NCBI GenBank assembly: GCA_934129745.1
Contig: CAKOWZ010000009.1
Coordinates: 1-64,000, forward strand
Direction of reading: 5' to 3'
Length of the DNA: 64,000 bases
DNA from: an uncultured Clostridia bacterium
GTDB lineage: Bacteria > Bacillota > Clostridia > TANB77 > CAG-508
Both the position numbers and the translations under genes were made by a program. Every line of letters begins with the position of its first letter. Positions within the stretch are counted from its first letter, which is position 1. The notes below the pieces were generated by a model, which had not been told where the DNA came from, made no database searches, and saw only the letters and a list, made by a program, of their open reading frames with translations. Shown piece after piece: positions 8,038-15,922 of the stretch.

Positions 8038-8822
8038 AATCAATGATACAACTTGCAAAGATGCAATTCAATCAATACACCATATACAAATCAAATTTTT
8101 ATTTATTTACGCTTAATAGAATTGTAGAAATTATAGTATATGTTTTTGTATGGCAGGCAATATACAATCAAACAGGAAGTTCTGGAGGTTTTACATTAAA
8201 CCAAATGGTTACATATTATATTTTAGCAATAGCTTTCAGTTCTATAGCAACATGGGGAATTAATGAAGATATGGCTCATTCTATAAGGAATGGACAAATC
8301 AACAAAGAGCTATTAAATCCAGTAACATATTTTGAATATTATTTCGGAATTAACTTAGGAGAAATGCTTTTTGCAGCAGTAGTTGGAATAGCTACATTTG
8401 GAATTTGTGCAATATTTTGGAACTTAGTCTTACCAGTTAGTATACTAAATCTTGCTTTATGTATGTTTGTAATAATATTAGGAATTCCAATAACGTTCTT
8501 TATACAAGTAATAGTTGGAACCGTAGGCTTTTACACAAACTCAATATGGGGAATGCAAAAATTAAGAAAAGCTATTATTATGATATTTTCAGGAATTATA
8601 GCGCCAATAACACTTTTTCCGGTATGGTTTCAAAATTTATCAAAATTTTTACCATTCAAAGAATTAATATACACACCAATAAATATTTGGCTAGGTCAAA
8701 TTAGTTATAACGAAATTATCTTTATAATAATAAAACAAATGACATGGGGTTTTATTTTATATGTTATCGCAAAGCTGTTTTTTAACCACGCAGTAAAAAA
8801 CATAACAATAAATGGGGGATAA
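8031..8822 (+). CDS. ABC-2 family permease, first subunit
   Basis: 263 aa with six hydrophobic helices. The opening MIQLAKMQFNQYTIYKSNFYLF and the loop HSIRNGQINKELLNPVTYF match the conserved cytoplasmic element of the ABC-2 permeases often annotated DUF990/ABC2_membrane_6 (a ...G-x-I-x-x-x-L-L-x-P motif). It overlaps the ATPase stop by 7 bp and the next permease follows within 2 bp, so all three are translated as one unit. Confidence 0.87.
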   Translation: MLKSMIQLAKMQFNQYTIYKSNFYLFTLNRIVEIIVYVFVWQAIYNQTGSSGGFTLNQMVTYYILAIAFSSIATWGINEDMAHSIRNGQINKELLNPVTYFEYYFGINLGEMLFAAVVGIATFGICAIFWNLVLPVSILNLALCMFVIILGIPITFFIQVIVGTVGFYTNSIWGMQKLRKAIIMIFSGIIAPITLFPVWFQNLSKFLPFKELIYTPINIWLGQISYNEIIFIIIKQMTWGFILYVIAKLFFNHAVKNITINGG

Positions 8823-8823
8823 A

Positions 8824-9618
8824 ATGAAAAGAATATTTGATAATATAAGTTTATATTTTTCGTTCCTAAGTATAGCTCTGAGAGAAATCCTTATATACAG
8901 AATTGACTGTATAGTTGGAGTTTTTTCACAGTGTATTGTTGAGCTTGTAAGTTTAATATTTTTGTTTATAGTATTCCAAAATACTGGAGATATTGCTGGA
9001 TGGAATTTTGGACAAATCTTATTATTATACGGCATAACACAAATACCAATAGGAATATCAAAATATTGTTTTGATGCATTATATGATTTAGGTCCAAGAT
9101 ACATAAAAAACGGAACTTTTGACAAAATTTTGTTAAGACCTGTACATCCTTTAATATCAATAATAGGATCTTCAAGAGATTTTACAGGAATAGCAAGTGT
9201 TTTTATTGGAATAGCAATTACAATCTGTATGCTTATTCAATTATCAATACCAATAACAGCTATTTTAATACTTAAAATAATATTTTTTAGTATTGTTGGA
9301 GTGTTTATTGTGGGGGCCATTAATACAATATGTAGCATCTCATCATTTTGGACATATAGATCAAACGAGGTAATTTGGTCGTTTTATAGAATGTATACTT
9401 TTACAGAATACCCAATAACTATATATAATAAGTTTATTAGAATAGTGATTACAGTTATATTGCCATATGCCTTTGTTGCATATTATCCAACTATGGATTA
9501 TCTAGGGCTTAATACATATATGTTATATTTATCTCCAATTGTAGCAGTTGTTTTATGGGTAATTGCGGTAAAGTTATGGGATTTGGCTTTGAATAAATAT
9601 AGAAGTACGGGAAGTTAA
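8824..9618 (+). CDS. ABC-2 family permease, second subunit
   Basis: 264 aa from ATG 8824. An in-frame ATG at 8812 also exists but is part of the previous gene's end, and the GGGGG at 8814-8818 is well placed for 8824. Six hydrophobic helices and the loop RYIKNGTFDKILLRPVHPL show the same G-x-F-D-x-x-L-L-R-P element as its partner. It likely pairs with the first permease as a heterodimer. The stop codon overlaps the start of the second palindromic promoter. Confidence 0.87.
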   Translation: MKRIFDNISLYFSFLSIALREILIYRIDCIVGVFSQCIVELVSLIFLFIVFQNTGDIAGWNFGQILLLYGITQIPIGISKYCFDALYDLGPRYIKNGTFDKILLRPVHPLISIIGSSRDFTGIASVFIGIAITICMLIQLSIPITAILILKIIFFSIVGVFIVGAINTICSISSFWTYRSNEVIWSFYRMYTFTEYPITIYNKFIRIVITVILPYAFVAYYPTMDYLGLNTYMLYLSPIVAVVLWVIAVKLWDLALNKYRSTGS

Positions 9619-9660
9619 GAGCAAATCAGTGTTGACATCAATTTGCTCTTTTGTTATAAT
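9618..9660 (+). promoter_or_regulatory. Promoter with palindromic operator, copy 2
   Basis: Consensus TTGACA at 9632-9637, 17-bp spacer, TATAAT at 9655-9660 with an upstream TG. Palindrome AGAGCAAAT (9618-9626) / ATTTGCTCT (9641-9649) surrounds the -35. Best-conserved of three copies (others at 2629 and 12840). Confidence 0.85.
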
Positions 9661-9696
9661 GCGATTAAAAGAATAAAATTAGGGATATAAGTATAA

Positions 9697-10887
9697 ATGA
9701 GGTATGAAATGAACAAATGGAAAAATCTAATATTTACACATTGCATAAAAGAAATTTTACCACTATTTAATAGTTTATTTTTAGGAATATATTTTCTAAA
9801 AATAACAGAAGGAAACTTAACAACAATAGCTTTATATTATTTAATTTATTATTTATCACATGTAACTTGTAGATATATTGTAAGTAAATTTATAAATTCT
9901 AGTAGAGTAATAAAAATGTATAGAATGGGATTATTAACAACACTGATAATTTCACTTATACTATTATTTTCAAGAGAAAACATTGTAAACTTTATATATT
10001 TATTTGCAACAATATATGCCTTTAGTCAATGTTTATATTGGTCAAGCTATGAAGTCATTATAGATAATCTAAATCATAAAGATAATTTTAATAAATATTT
10101 TACATATGACAGTGTTATAAACAATATAACTTCTGTAGTGTTCCCAATCATTTTGGGAAATGTTATAGAGATGTACTCATATGAACTAGTGTTTTTAATT
10201 TTAGTTTGTATAACTGTTGTATCATTTATATTGTCGTTTACAATAAAAGATGTAAAAATAGATTGTGAAAAAATTCAGTCCAAAAAATCCATCAAAACTA
10301 TAAAAGACAAAAAGCTCTTTAAGTTAATGGGATTTCAAGCTGTATGTGACGGACTAACTAATGGAGGGGTAATATCATTATTAGCGACACTAATTTTATA
10401 CAACAATGTTAAGAGTGAAGGAATTATTGGAAACCTATCAAGCGTAATAGCCTTAATATGTGTATTTGCAGCAATAGTTGTTGAGAAAAAAGTTAATTAC
10501 AAAAATTATAAAAAAATAGTATTGCCATTAGTAACAATGATGTTTTTAATAACTATACCAATTAGTTTAAAAGGTAGTGCAATTTTAATTGCTATATACC
10601 AATTATTAATAGCTCTTGGAAATGTGTTAACAAATATTGAAGGAAATGCTTTAGTATTCAAAGGAATTAATTACATTCTAGATGCTAAATATAAAGTTGA
10701 TTATTACTGGTTTATAGAATTATTTTTGAACATTGGTAGAGCAGTGGGTATGATGATGATTTTAATATTATTTAATTTTTTTAAAGATATAAACTCATTA
10801 ATTGTATTGTTTATCTTCTTTAGTGTGTTCTACATAGTCAGGGCACTTGTGATTATTGCTTTGCAAAAGAAGATAAAGCAGGAATGA
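9697..10887 (+). CDS. MFS-like multi-pass transporter
   Basis: 396 aa with about 12 hydrophobic segments and a basic central loop (DVKIDCEKIQSKKSIKTIKDKK). An alternative start at ATG 9709 has a closer GAGG site; the choice is not certain. It is expressed from the second palindromic promoter, apparently alone. The substrate is unknown. Confidence 0.75.
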   Translation: MRYEMNKWKNLIFTHCIKEILPLFNSLFLGIYFLKITEGNLTTIALYYLIYYLSHVTCRYIVSKFINSSRVIKMYRMGLLTTLIISLILLFSRENIVNFIYLFATIYAFSQCLYWSSYEVIIDNLNHKDNFNKYFTYDSVINNITSVVFPIILGNVIEMYSYELVFLILVCITVVSFILSFTIKDVKIDCEKIQSKKSIKTIKDKKLFKLMGFQAVCDGLTNGGVISLLATLILYNNVKSEGIIGNLSSVIALICVFAAIVVEKKVNYKNYKKIVLPLVTMMFLITIPISLKGSAILIAIYQLLIALGNVLTNIEGNALVFKGINYILDAKYKVDYYWFIELFLNIGRAVGMMMILILFNFFKDINSLIVLFIFFSVFYIVRALVIIALQKKIKQE

Positions 10888-10953
10888 AAAATACCAAGAA
10901 TAATGAAGATTTGACTAATAAAACAGAAAATTGAAAAGAGGAAAGATAAAGTG

Positions 10954-11173
10954 ATGAACACAGAAAAGATAATAAAAGATAGCTTAATTAATTTTAATGG
11001 AAAAGTGGCAATTTACTACGACGATTTAAAAGGTAATGTAATAAAGATAAATGAAAAAAGAGCAATATAATACAGCAAGCAACTTTGATGATGAATATCC
11101 ATATAGTCAAGGAAGAAAAATTAGTGGAATGATTTTTAATGAGTTTATTAGGAAAAATTTAGATAAAAAGTAG
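10954..11173 (+). pseudogene. Serine-hydrolase/beta-lactamase-like N-terminal fragment joined to an unrelated tail
   Basis: Frame 1 (10954-11070) reads MNTEKIIKDSLINFNGKVAI then YYDDLKGNVIKINEKRAI and stops. F-x-G-x-x-A-I-Y-x-x-D-L-x-x-G-x-x-I-x-I-N-E resembles the first strands of class A beta-lactamase-type serine hydrolases, just before the catalytic S-x-x-K. Shifting one frame at 11069 continues as NTASNFDDEYPYSQGRKIS through to 11173. The tail recurs at 13457-13531. The catalytic domain is therefore missing; this is a decayed gene, with the family assignment inferred. Confidence 0.5.
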
Positions 11174-11183
11174 AGGAAATGAA

Positions 11184-11771
11184 ATGAAAAATTATTATAT
11201 AGATTATAAATTTACAATAGACGATTTCAAAAAAATGGAGAAAATTGAACATACTTATTTTCCAAATGAAAATATAACAAAGGCAGAAGACGTATTGGAA
11301 TGGTACAAAAAAAATGACCTTACATGTATAGGTGTTAGAAATAAAGAAGGAAAAATAATATGTAGTGTAAATATCTTACCATTAGAAGAAAAAACGTTTA
11401 TGGATATATACAATAACAAAATAAATGAAGCAGATTTAAAAGCAAGTCAAATTGAAAAATATGAAGATAATAAATCGTACAATATATATCTTTCTTCAAT
11501 ATCTATTGATAGTGATTACCTGAATAATTATGGGTTAGTTATAGAATTGTTAAACGGTTGTATCAAACTATTAGATATATTAGAAAGTAGAAATATCAAA
11601 ATAAATAGAATAATGGCTGATGCAAGTACAACTCATGGAGAAAAGATATGTAAAATATTATTGAAAATGAATTACATTATCAATACATCACATGGTTCAA
11701 AGATATATTGTAGTGATGGAGAAGGTTTTTGTCAAACAATTAGTAAATTGAAGAGAAAATTGAAAGGTTAG
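11184..11771 (+). CDS. Acyl-CoA N-acyltransferase-like hypothetical protein
   Basis: 195 aa. A GNAT-like layout: TIDDFKKMEKIEHTYFPNEN, then DLTCIGVRNKEGKIICSVNI (strands 2-3), the strand YNIYLSSISIDSDYL and a helix in place of motif A. The normal Q/R-x-x-G-x-G/A pyrophosphate loop is not clear, so cofactor binding is uncertain. Similar proteins are usually left hypothetical in Clostridia. RBS GAGG lies upstream. It sits between two broken genes in the island. Confidence 0.65.
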   Translation: MKNYYIDYKFTIDDFKKMEKIEHTYFPNENITKAEDVLEWYKKNDLTCIGVRNKEGKIICSVNILPLEEKTFMDIYNNKINEADLKASQIEKYEDNKSYNIYLSSISIDSDYLNNYGLVIELLNGCIKLLDILESRNIKINRIMADASTTHGEKICKILLKMNYIINTSHGSKIYCSDGEGFCQTISKLKRKLKG

Positions 11772-11785
11772 ATTAGGAGAAAAAT

Positions 11786-12648
11786 ATGTGGTTATATTTA
11801 TGTTTAACATCAACAATACTTAGTGGATTCACATCAATAGCAATGAAAAAATGTTCAAAGAGCAACAACTCAATAACATTATCGCTAGTAGGAACGTTAA
11901 TAAGTGATATTGTATATATAACAATAGGTATATGCCTAACAAATGTATTACAAATTTTAGTCTAGCGGATCTTATAAAAATAGCACCCCTTACAATAATA
12001 CAAATGATAGGATACATATGTGGAATACTTGCCATAAAATATGCTAGCGTATCAACAGTAGCACCTATAAGAAAGGGAAACACAGTAGTAACATTATTGT
12101 TAGGAATTTTAATACTAAAAGATAATTTAAGTTACATACAACTAATAGTTTCTGCTATATTGATTTTACTAACAATACTATTAGCAAGAAGCGGAAAAGG
12201 GAAAGCTGACAAAAATGAAATTAAAGGAATTCTTTTTGCCTATGGTTTTGTGCTATTTAATGGAGTATCAAGTTTTTTAAATAAAGTTTATATAAACATT
12301 TATAAAAATCCGCTAATTGTAGTATTCTATTATGCACTAATGGGAGTTATAATCGTGATATTGTATTGCTCGATTACAAATAAATGGAAGTACTTAGATG
12401 TAAGAAAAATTAATTTTAAAAGATTCTTTTTCTTGCATTCAGCATTGGATTTAGGTGCGAATTTATGCAGTAGATTTAGCTTAATTGATGGACAAGTTTC
12501 AACTGTATCAGTTATAACATCAAGCTCAATTATAATAACAACATTGGCTTCGAGGTTTATATTGAAGGAAAAGATAAGTTGGAAAAAGTATTTGATGATT
12601 TTGGGCGTATTTATGTGTATATTGATATTGGCAGTTGTGAAGAGGTAA
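11786..12648 (+). pseudogene. EamA/DMT-family transporter, frameshifted
   Basis: AGGAG and ATG 11786 open a membrane protein frame (MWLYLCLTSTILSGFTSIAM...) that stops at 11963-11965. The remaining nine or so helices continue in a different frame, readable from about 11932 to 12648 (e.g. LADLIKIAPLTIIQMIGYIC). Together they give about 287 aa and 10 helices, the usual length of a DMT/EamA permease. The junction near 11925-11940 needs one missing base (or two extra). This could be a real mutation or a sequence error. The second half alone could be translated only from an internal start with no clear RBS. Confidence 0.75.
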
Positions 12649-12671
12649 AAGTATGACATTAAAAAGCAGAA

Positions 12672-12788
12672 AACGCCATTGACTTAAGTTATCAATAACG
12701 TTTCCAGAATCCCTTACTACAACTTGGTAGTTGAGTTACTTTAGTTATACAAGATTTACGCGTAGATTGTCAACAATCCTATTAATAT
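12672..12788. other. Hairpin-rich intergenic stretch
   Basis: The 288 bp between the transporter and the P-loop gene contain three short inverted repeats: AACG-cc-ATTGA / TCAAT-aa-CGTT (12672-12702), CAACTtggtAGTTG (12720-12733) and GATTGTcaACAATC (12775-12788). It is slightly GC-richer than its surroundings. I see no gene here; it may be a remnant of an inserted element. Confidence 0.3.
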
Positions 12789-12839
12789 TTTATGGAGACA
12801 TGAAAAAAATATTACATAAAATTTAATCTTCTTATATAA

Positions 12840-12882
12840 AGAGTAAATGAGTGTTTACATTCATTTGCTCTTTTGTTATAAT
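12840..12882 (+). promoter_or_regulatory. Promoter with palindromic operator, copy 3
   Basis: TTTACA at 12854-12859, 17-bp spacer, TGTTATAAT with TATAAT at 12877-12882. Palindrome AGAGTAAATGA / TCATTTGCTCT flanks the -35. Near-identical to the copies at 2629 and 9618. Confidence 0.83.
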
Positions 12883-12936
12883 TTGAGCTATAAAAAAGAA
12901 AATTGTAGAAATGAATATATAAGGAGGTTGATAAAA

Positions 12937-13434
12937 ATGAACAAAGGAATTATAGTAGCAGGATTTGGGGCAATAGGAAAAACAACATTAGGAAATAAAT
13001 ATGATAATATTATTGATTTAGAATCAGGATATTATAGATGGGATAATACTGGATTTGAAAGTATACCATACGAGAAAAGAAAAGGAAAAAAAGATAGACC
13101 AATGAATAAAGATTGGCCAAGCAATTATTATAAAGCTATACTAGAAGTAGCTCAAAAATATGATGTGGTTTTAACATCAATGCATTGGCATTTGTTAGAT
13201 TTTTTTGAACAGAACAATATTGAGTATTATCTTGCATATCCTACATTAGACAGCGAAGCAGTATTAGAAGAAAGATGCTATACTAGAGGAAATAATAAAG
13301 TATTTACAGACAAGCTAAAAATTAATTTGAAAGACTGGTATTATAAGATAAATAATTATCATCCAAAGAAATTGTTGATGATAGAGAAAGATGAATTTTT
13401 GGAGGATGTATTAAAGAAGAATAATTTAATTTAG
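12937..13434 (+). CDS. P-loop nucleoside/nucleotide kinase-like protein
   Basis: 165 aa from ATG 12937, with AAGGAGG at 12921-12927. An in-frame ATG at 12847 lies inside the promoter, upstream of the expected transcription start, and is rejected. Walker A is GFGAIGKTT near the N-terminus, followed by NIIDLESGYYRW, as in small phage-type ATP-binding proteins, VVLTSMHWHLLDFF (strand then conserved helix) and a lid-like basic stretch ERCYTRGNNK. The substrate is unknown. It is paralogous in layout to the protein at 14114. First gene of the third promoter unit. Confidence 0.8.
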   Translation: MNKGIIVAGFGAIGKTTLGNKYDNIIDLESGYYRWDNTGFESIPYEKRKGKKDRPMNKDWPSNYYKAILEVAQKYDVVLTSMHWHLLDFFEQNNIEYYLAYPTLDSEAVLEERCYTRGNNKVFTDKLKINLKDWYYKINNYHPKKLLMIEKDEFLEDVLKKNNLI

Positions 13435-13456
13435 ATAAGGAGCATTAAATGGATAG

Positions 13457-13531
13457 AATGATAAATATCCAGACAGTCAAGGAATAAAGATTAGTGAGAT
13501 TATTTTTAATGAGTTTATTAGTAAATGTTAG
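13457..13531 (+). pseudogene. C-terminal gene fragment, copy 2
   Basis: The frame reads NDKYPDSQGIKISEIIFNEF then ISKC and stop. It matches the tail at 11069-11173 (pattern Y-P-x-S-Q-G-x-K-I-S-x-x-I-F-N-E-F-I). No start or RBS of its own. It looks like the 3' end of a deleted gene, retained at two places in the island. Parent family not recognised. Confidence 0.45.
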
Positions 13532-13542
13532 GAGGAATTATA

Positions 13543-14067
13543 ATGAAGGTATATATAGTAAGACATGGACAAACTACTACTAATTCTTTAGATTACCATT
13601 CGCTAGAAGATGACGATTTAACAGAATTAGGAATTAAACAAGTAGAAGAGCTTAGAGAAAAAATTAAAAATATGAGTTTTGATGTAATTATGTGTTCTCC
13701 ATTAAAAAGGACGAAACATACGGCAAATATTATAAATGTTAATAATCAAAATATTATTTATGATGAAAGAATAATAGAAAGAAGTCCAGGGAGTTTAAGT
13801 GGTAAATCTCGTGAAAAAGAAAATAGAGAAGAATACTGGAATTATTACACTAATATACAATATGGAACATCGGAAACTATAAAATTATTCTTTGAAAGAG
13901 TTTATAGCTTCTTAGATGAACTTAAAACAAAAGATTATAAAAATGTTTTAATAGTTGCTCACAGTGGTGTATCAAAAGCGTTTAGTGGATATTTCGACGG
14001 AATAGGTGATGGAAAGTTTTTAAATAGAGGGTTAAAGAATTGTGAGATAAAGGAGTATGAGTTGTAA
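13543..14067 (+). CDS. Histidine phosphatase family protein (phosphoglycerate-mutase-like)
   Basis: 174 aa from ATG 13543; AGGAGG at 13530-13535 rules out the in-frame TTG at 13525. Motif RHGQT (MKVYIVRHGQTTTN) supplies the phospho-accepting His; CSPLKRTKHTA the arginine; IERSPGSLSGK the acidic/substrate loop; and VLIVAHSGVSKAF the second histidine. This is a cofactor-independent-of-metal phosphatase of the GpmB/CobC type. The substrate is not evident. Its RBS overlaps the end of the preceding gene fragment. Confidence 0.9.
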   Translation: MKVYIVRHGQTTTNSLDYHSLEDDDLTELGIKQVEELREKIKNMSFDVIMCSPLKRTKHTANIINVNNQNIIYDERIIERSPGSLSGKSREKENREEYWNYYTNIQYGTSETIKLFFERVYSFLDELKTKDYKNVLIVAHSGVSKAFSGYFDGIGDGKFLNRGLKNCEIKEYEL

Positions 14068-14113
14068 TTTTTATTATAACTAAATTTAAAATCAATTAAG
14101 GAGAAAATAGATT

Positions 14114-14611
14114 ATGGAAAAACTAGTCATAGCAGGTTTTGCAGGAATTGGCAAAACAACATTATCAAAATTAAATCCAAAAGATGTAATAGACATGGAA
14201 ATTAGACCATATAAATATGCAAATTATAAATTAGAATATACATTAAAACAATGGTACAGCATGGAGCATATCTTAAATGAAAACTTCTTGCCTAGATATA
14301 TAGAAGACGTAAAAAATGAAATAGAAAATGGTACACACAAGATTATATTTATATGGCTAACAAAAGAAGTTTTGGAAATGCTTGAAAGAGAAAATATAAA
14401 GTTTATAGTAGCAACATGGAATGAAAAAGAAGATGGAATAGAGGATTATTTAAGAGATTTGTATGTTAAAAGAGGTAATCCAGATGATTGGATAAAGAAG
14501 GTTTTGAAGTATCTTTATGTGATAAATGAGTATGCAGAGGAAAAAGGGTTGGAGACTATTGTTTTGAATAAGAATGAGAATATTGAGATGAGGTTGGAAA
14601 ATATTCTATAA
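14114..14611 (+). CDS. P-loop kinase-like protein, second paralogue
   Basis: 165 aa with AAGGAG upstream. Walker A GFAGIGKTT near residue 8, followed by DVIDMEIRPYKYA, matching the layout of the 12937 protein (G-F-x-x-I-G-K-T-T, then I-I/V-D-x-E) and exactly the same length. KIIFIWLTKEVLEMLERENI and KFIVATWNEKEDGIEDYL correspond to the second-strand and lid regions. It is likely an ATP-dependent small-molecule kinase of unknown substrate. It shares a unit with the histidine phosphatase. Confidence 0.8.
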   Translation: MEKLVIAGFAGIGKTTLSKLNPKDVIDMEIRPYKYANYKLEYTLKQWYSMEHILNENFLPRYIEDVKNEIENGTHKIIFIWLTKEVLEMLERENIKFIVATWNEKEDGIEDYLRDLYVKRGNPDDWIKKVLKYLYVINEYAEEKGLETIVLNKNENIEMRLENIL

Positions 14612-14622
14612 AGGAGTGTAGC

Positions 14623-15630
14623 ATGATAAAATTCGGAGTCACAGGAACAGAATATGAAATGGGTTTTAAAATAGGAGAAAGATTTAAAACTTATTTACAA
14701 AACAAAGCAAAAATATATGATGAAAAAATTATAAACCCAATCATATATAGCAAAGTAAAAGAAATGGAAAGCAAACTAAAAAATGAGTTTCCAAAATGTT
14801 TAGAAGAAATATATGGAAAAGCAGATGGAGCACAAGTTTCAAGAGATTCATTACTATTAATGTTTTTCCCGGAAATATTCAAAAGCATAGATGGATGCAC
14901 AACAATTTTATTAAAGAAATCAAATGGAAAATTCCTATTTTCACATAATGAAGACAGCAAATTTTATAATCGCGATGGCGTAGCATTAGTTAAATATCAA
15001 TATAATGATTATTGGATAGTAGGCTATACACCAGCAGACAAATTGATAGGAAGCTCATTTGCCTATAACAGCTATGGAATGGTATTTTCAAGTAATTATA
15101 TTTATGATAAAAAAATAGATTTGGACAACATTTCAAGATATATAATGGTTAGAAATGTTATGGATTCCAAAAATATTGATGAGGCGATAATGAAACTAAA
15201 AGATCATAAGGTAGCATCTGCATTTTCGTTAAATATATTAGATATAAATTCTAATACAGCCATTAATGTTGAAAAAGATATTAGTGAGATATGTGTTACA
15301 AAAATCGGGGATAGATATGCCAGGGCTAATCATTTTATTGCTAAAAAAGACGATTTACCGGAAGAACCTGTTAGTTCTAGTTTTAGACAAAAAAAGGTAA
15401 GTGAATTGACGAGTTTGTTGGATAATAGCACATCGAAGATAGATGATTTAATTAATGTGCTTAATTATGAAACAGATGATTATTATAAAACGATATTTAA
15501 AAATCCAAATAAGTATGATGATAAAAGTATTACTGTTGCTAATTTTTCAGTTGATAGTGAAACCGGGATTGTTAGGATTAGGGATTATTTGTGTGATGAT
15601 AGGGTTGAAATGGAGTATAATGAATTTTAG
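14623..15630 (+). CDS. C45-type (acyl-CoA:6-APA acyltransferase/choloylglycine hydrolase-like) Ntn hydrolase
   Basis: 335 aa; AAGGAG precedes the start. The Ntn-hydrolase core begins at DGCTTILLKKSNGKFLFSHN, with the presumed autocatalytic nucleophile at Cys92 after a 91-residue pro-segment, then YWIVGYTPADKLIGSSFAYNSYGMVFSSNY, typical of peptidase C45. Such enzymes cleave themselves before Cys and then hydrolyse or transfer acyl groups from amides. The substrate is unknown; antibiotic or bile-acid amide hydrolysis would be speculation. Last gene of the island before the transposase. Confidence 0.82.
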   Translation: MIKFGVTGTEYEMGFKIGERFKTYLQNKAKIYDEKIINPIIYSKVKEMESKLKNEFPKCLEEIYGKADGAQVSRDSLLLMFFPEIFKSIDGCTTILLKKSNGKFLFSHNEDSKFYNRDGVALVKYQYNDYWIVGYTPADKLIGSSFAYNSYGMVFSSNYIYDKKIDLDNISRYIMVRNVMDSKNIDEAIMKLKDHKVASAFSLNILDINSNTAINVEKDISEICVTKIGDRYARANHFIAKKDDLPEEPVSSSFRQKKVSELTSLLDNSTSKIDDLINVLNYETDDYYKTIFKNPNKYDDKSITVANFSVDSETGIVRIRDYLCDDRVEMEYNEF

Positions 15631-15825
15631 TCTGTAGATTTATTTACAAAATTATATCACACGCTGATTTTATCCGAACAGATGTGAATATTTTCGCTAG
15701 TTGAAACCATATGATTCCGTAAGCTTAAAATTTGTAATATAAATGTAACGACACGAAGTTAAGCCACTTTCAAGGTATAAAATAATTTAAAATTGAACAA
15801 TTGAAAAAATTACGACAAAAACAGC

Positions 15826-15853
15826 AAAATCGCTTGAAAAATCAAGCGATTTT
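15826..15853. terminator. Intrinsic terminator-like hairpin
   Basis: 12-bp perfect stem AAAATCGCTTGA / TCAAGCGATTTT with an AAAA loop. It lies between the C45 gene and the transposase and may shield the transposase from read-through. The rest of 15631-15922 shows a possible -10 (TATAAT 15878-15883) but no gene. Confidence 0.65.
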
Positions 15854-15922
15854 GTAGATTTTTCAACATACATTTGATATAATTTAGTTGCAAAAAACAT
15901 ACACAAAGGAGTTGAAAAATCT

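Noticed and set aside
7051..9618. Lantibiotic immunity or bacteriocin export operon
   Set aside because: No precursor peptide, modification enzyme or peptidase domain lies nearby; the ABC-2 set alone does not define a substrate.
12847..12936. N-terminal extension of the P-loop kinase from ATG 12847
   Set aside because: This ATG lies inside the promoter, upstream of the expected transcription start, while AAGGAGG directs initiation at 12937.
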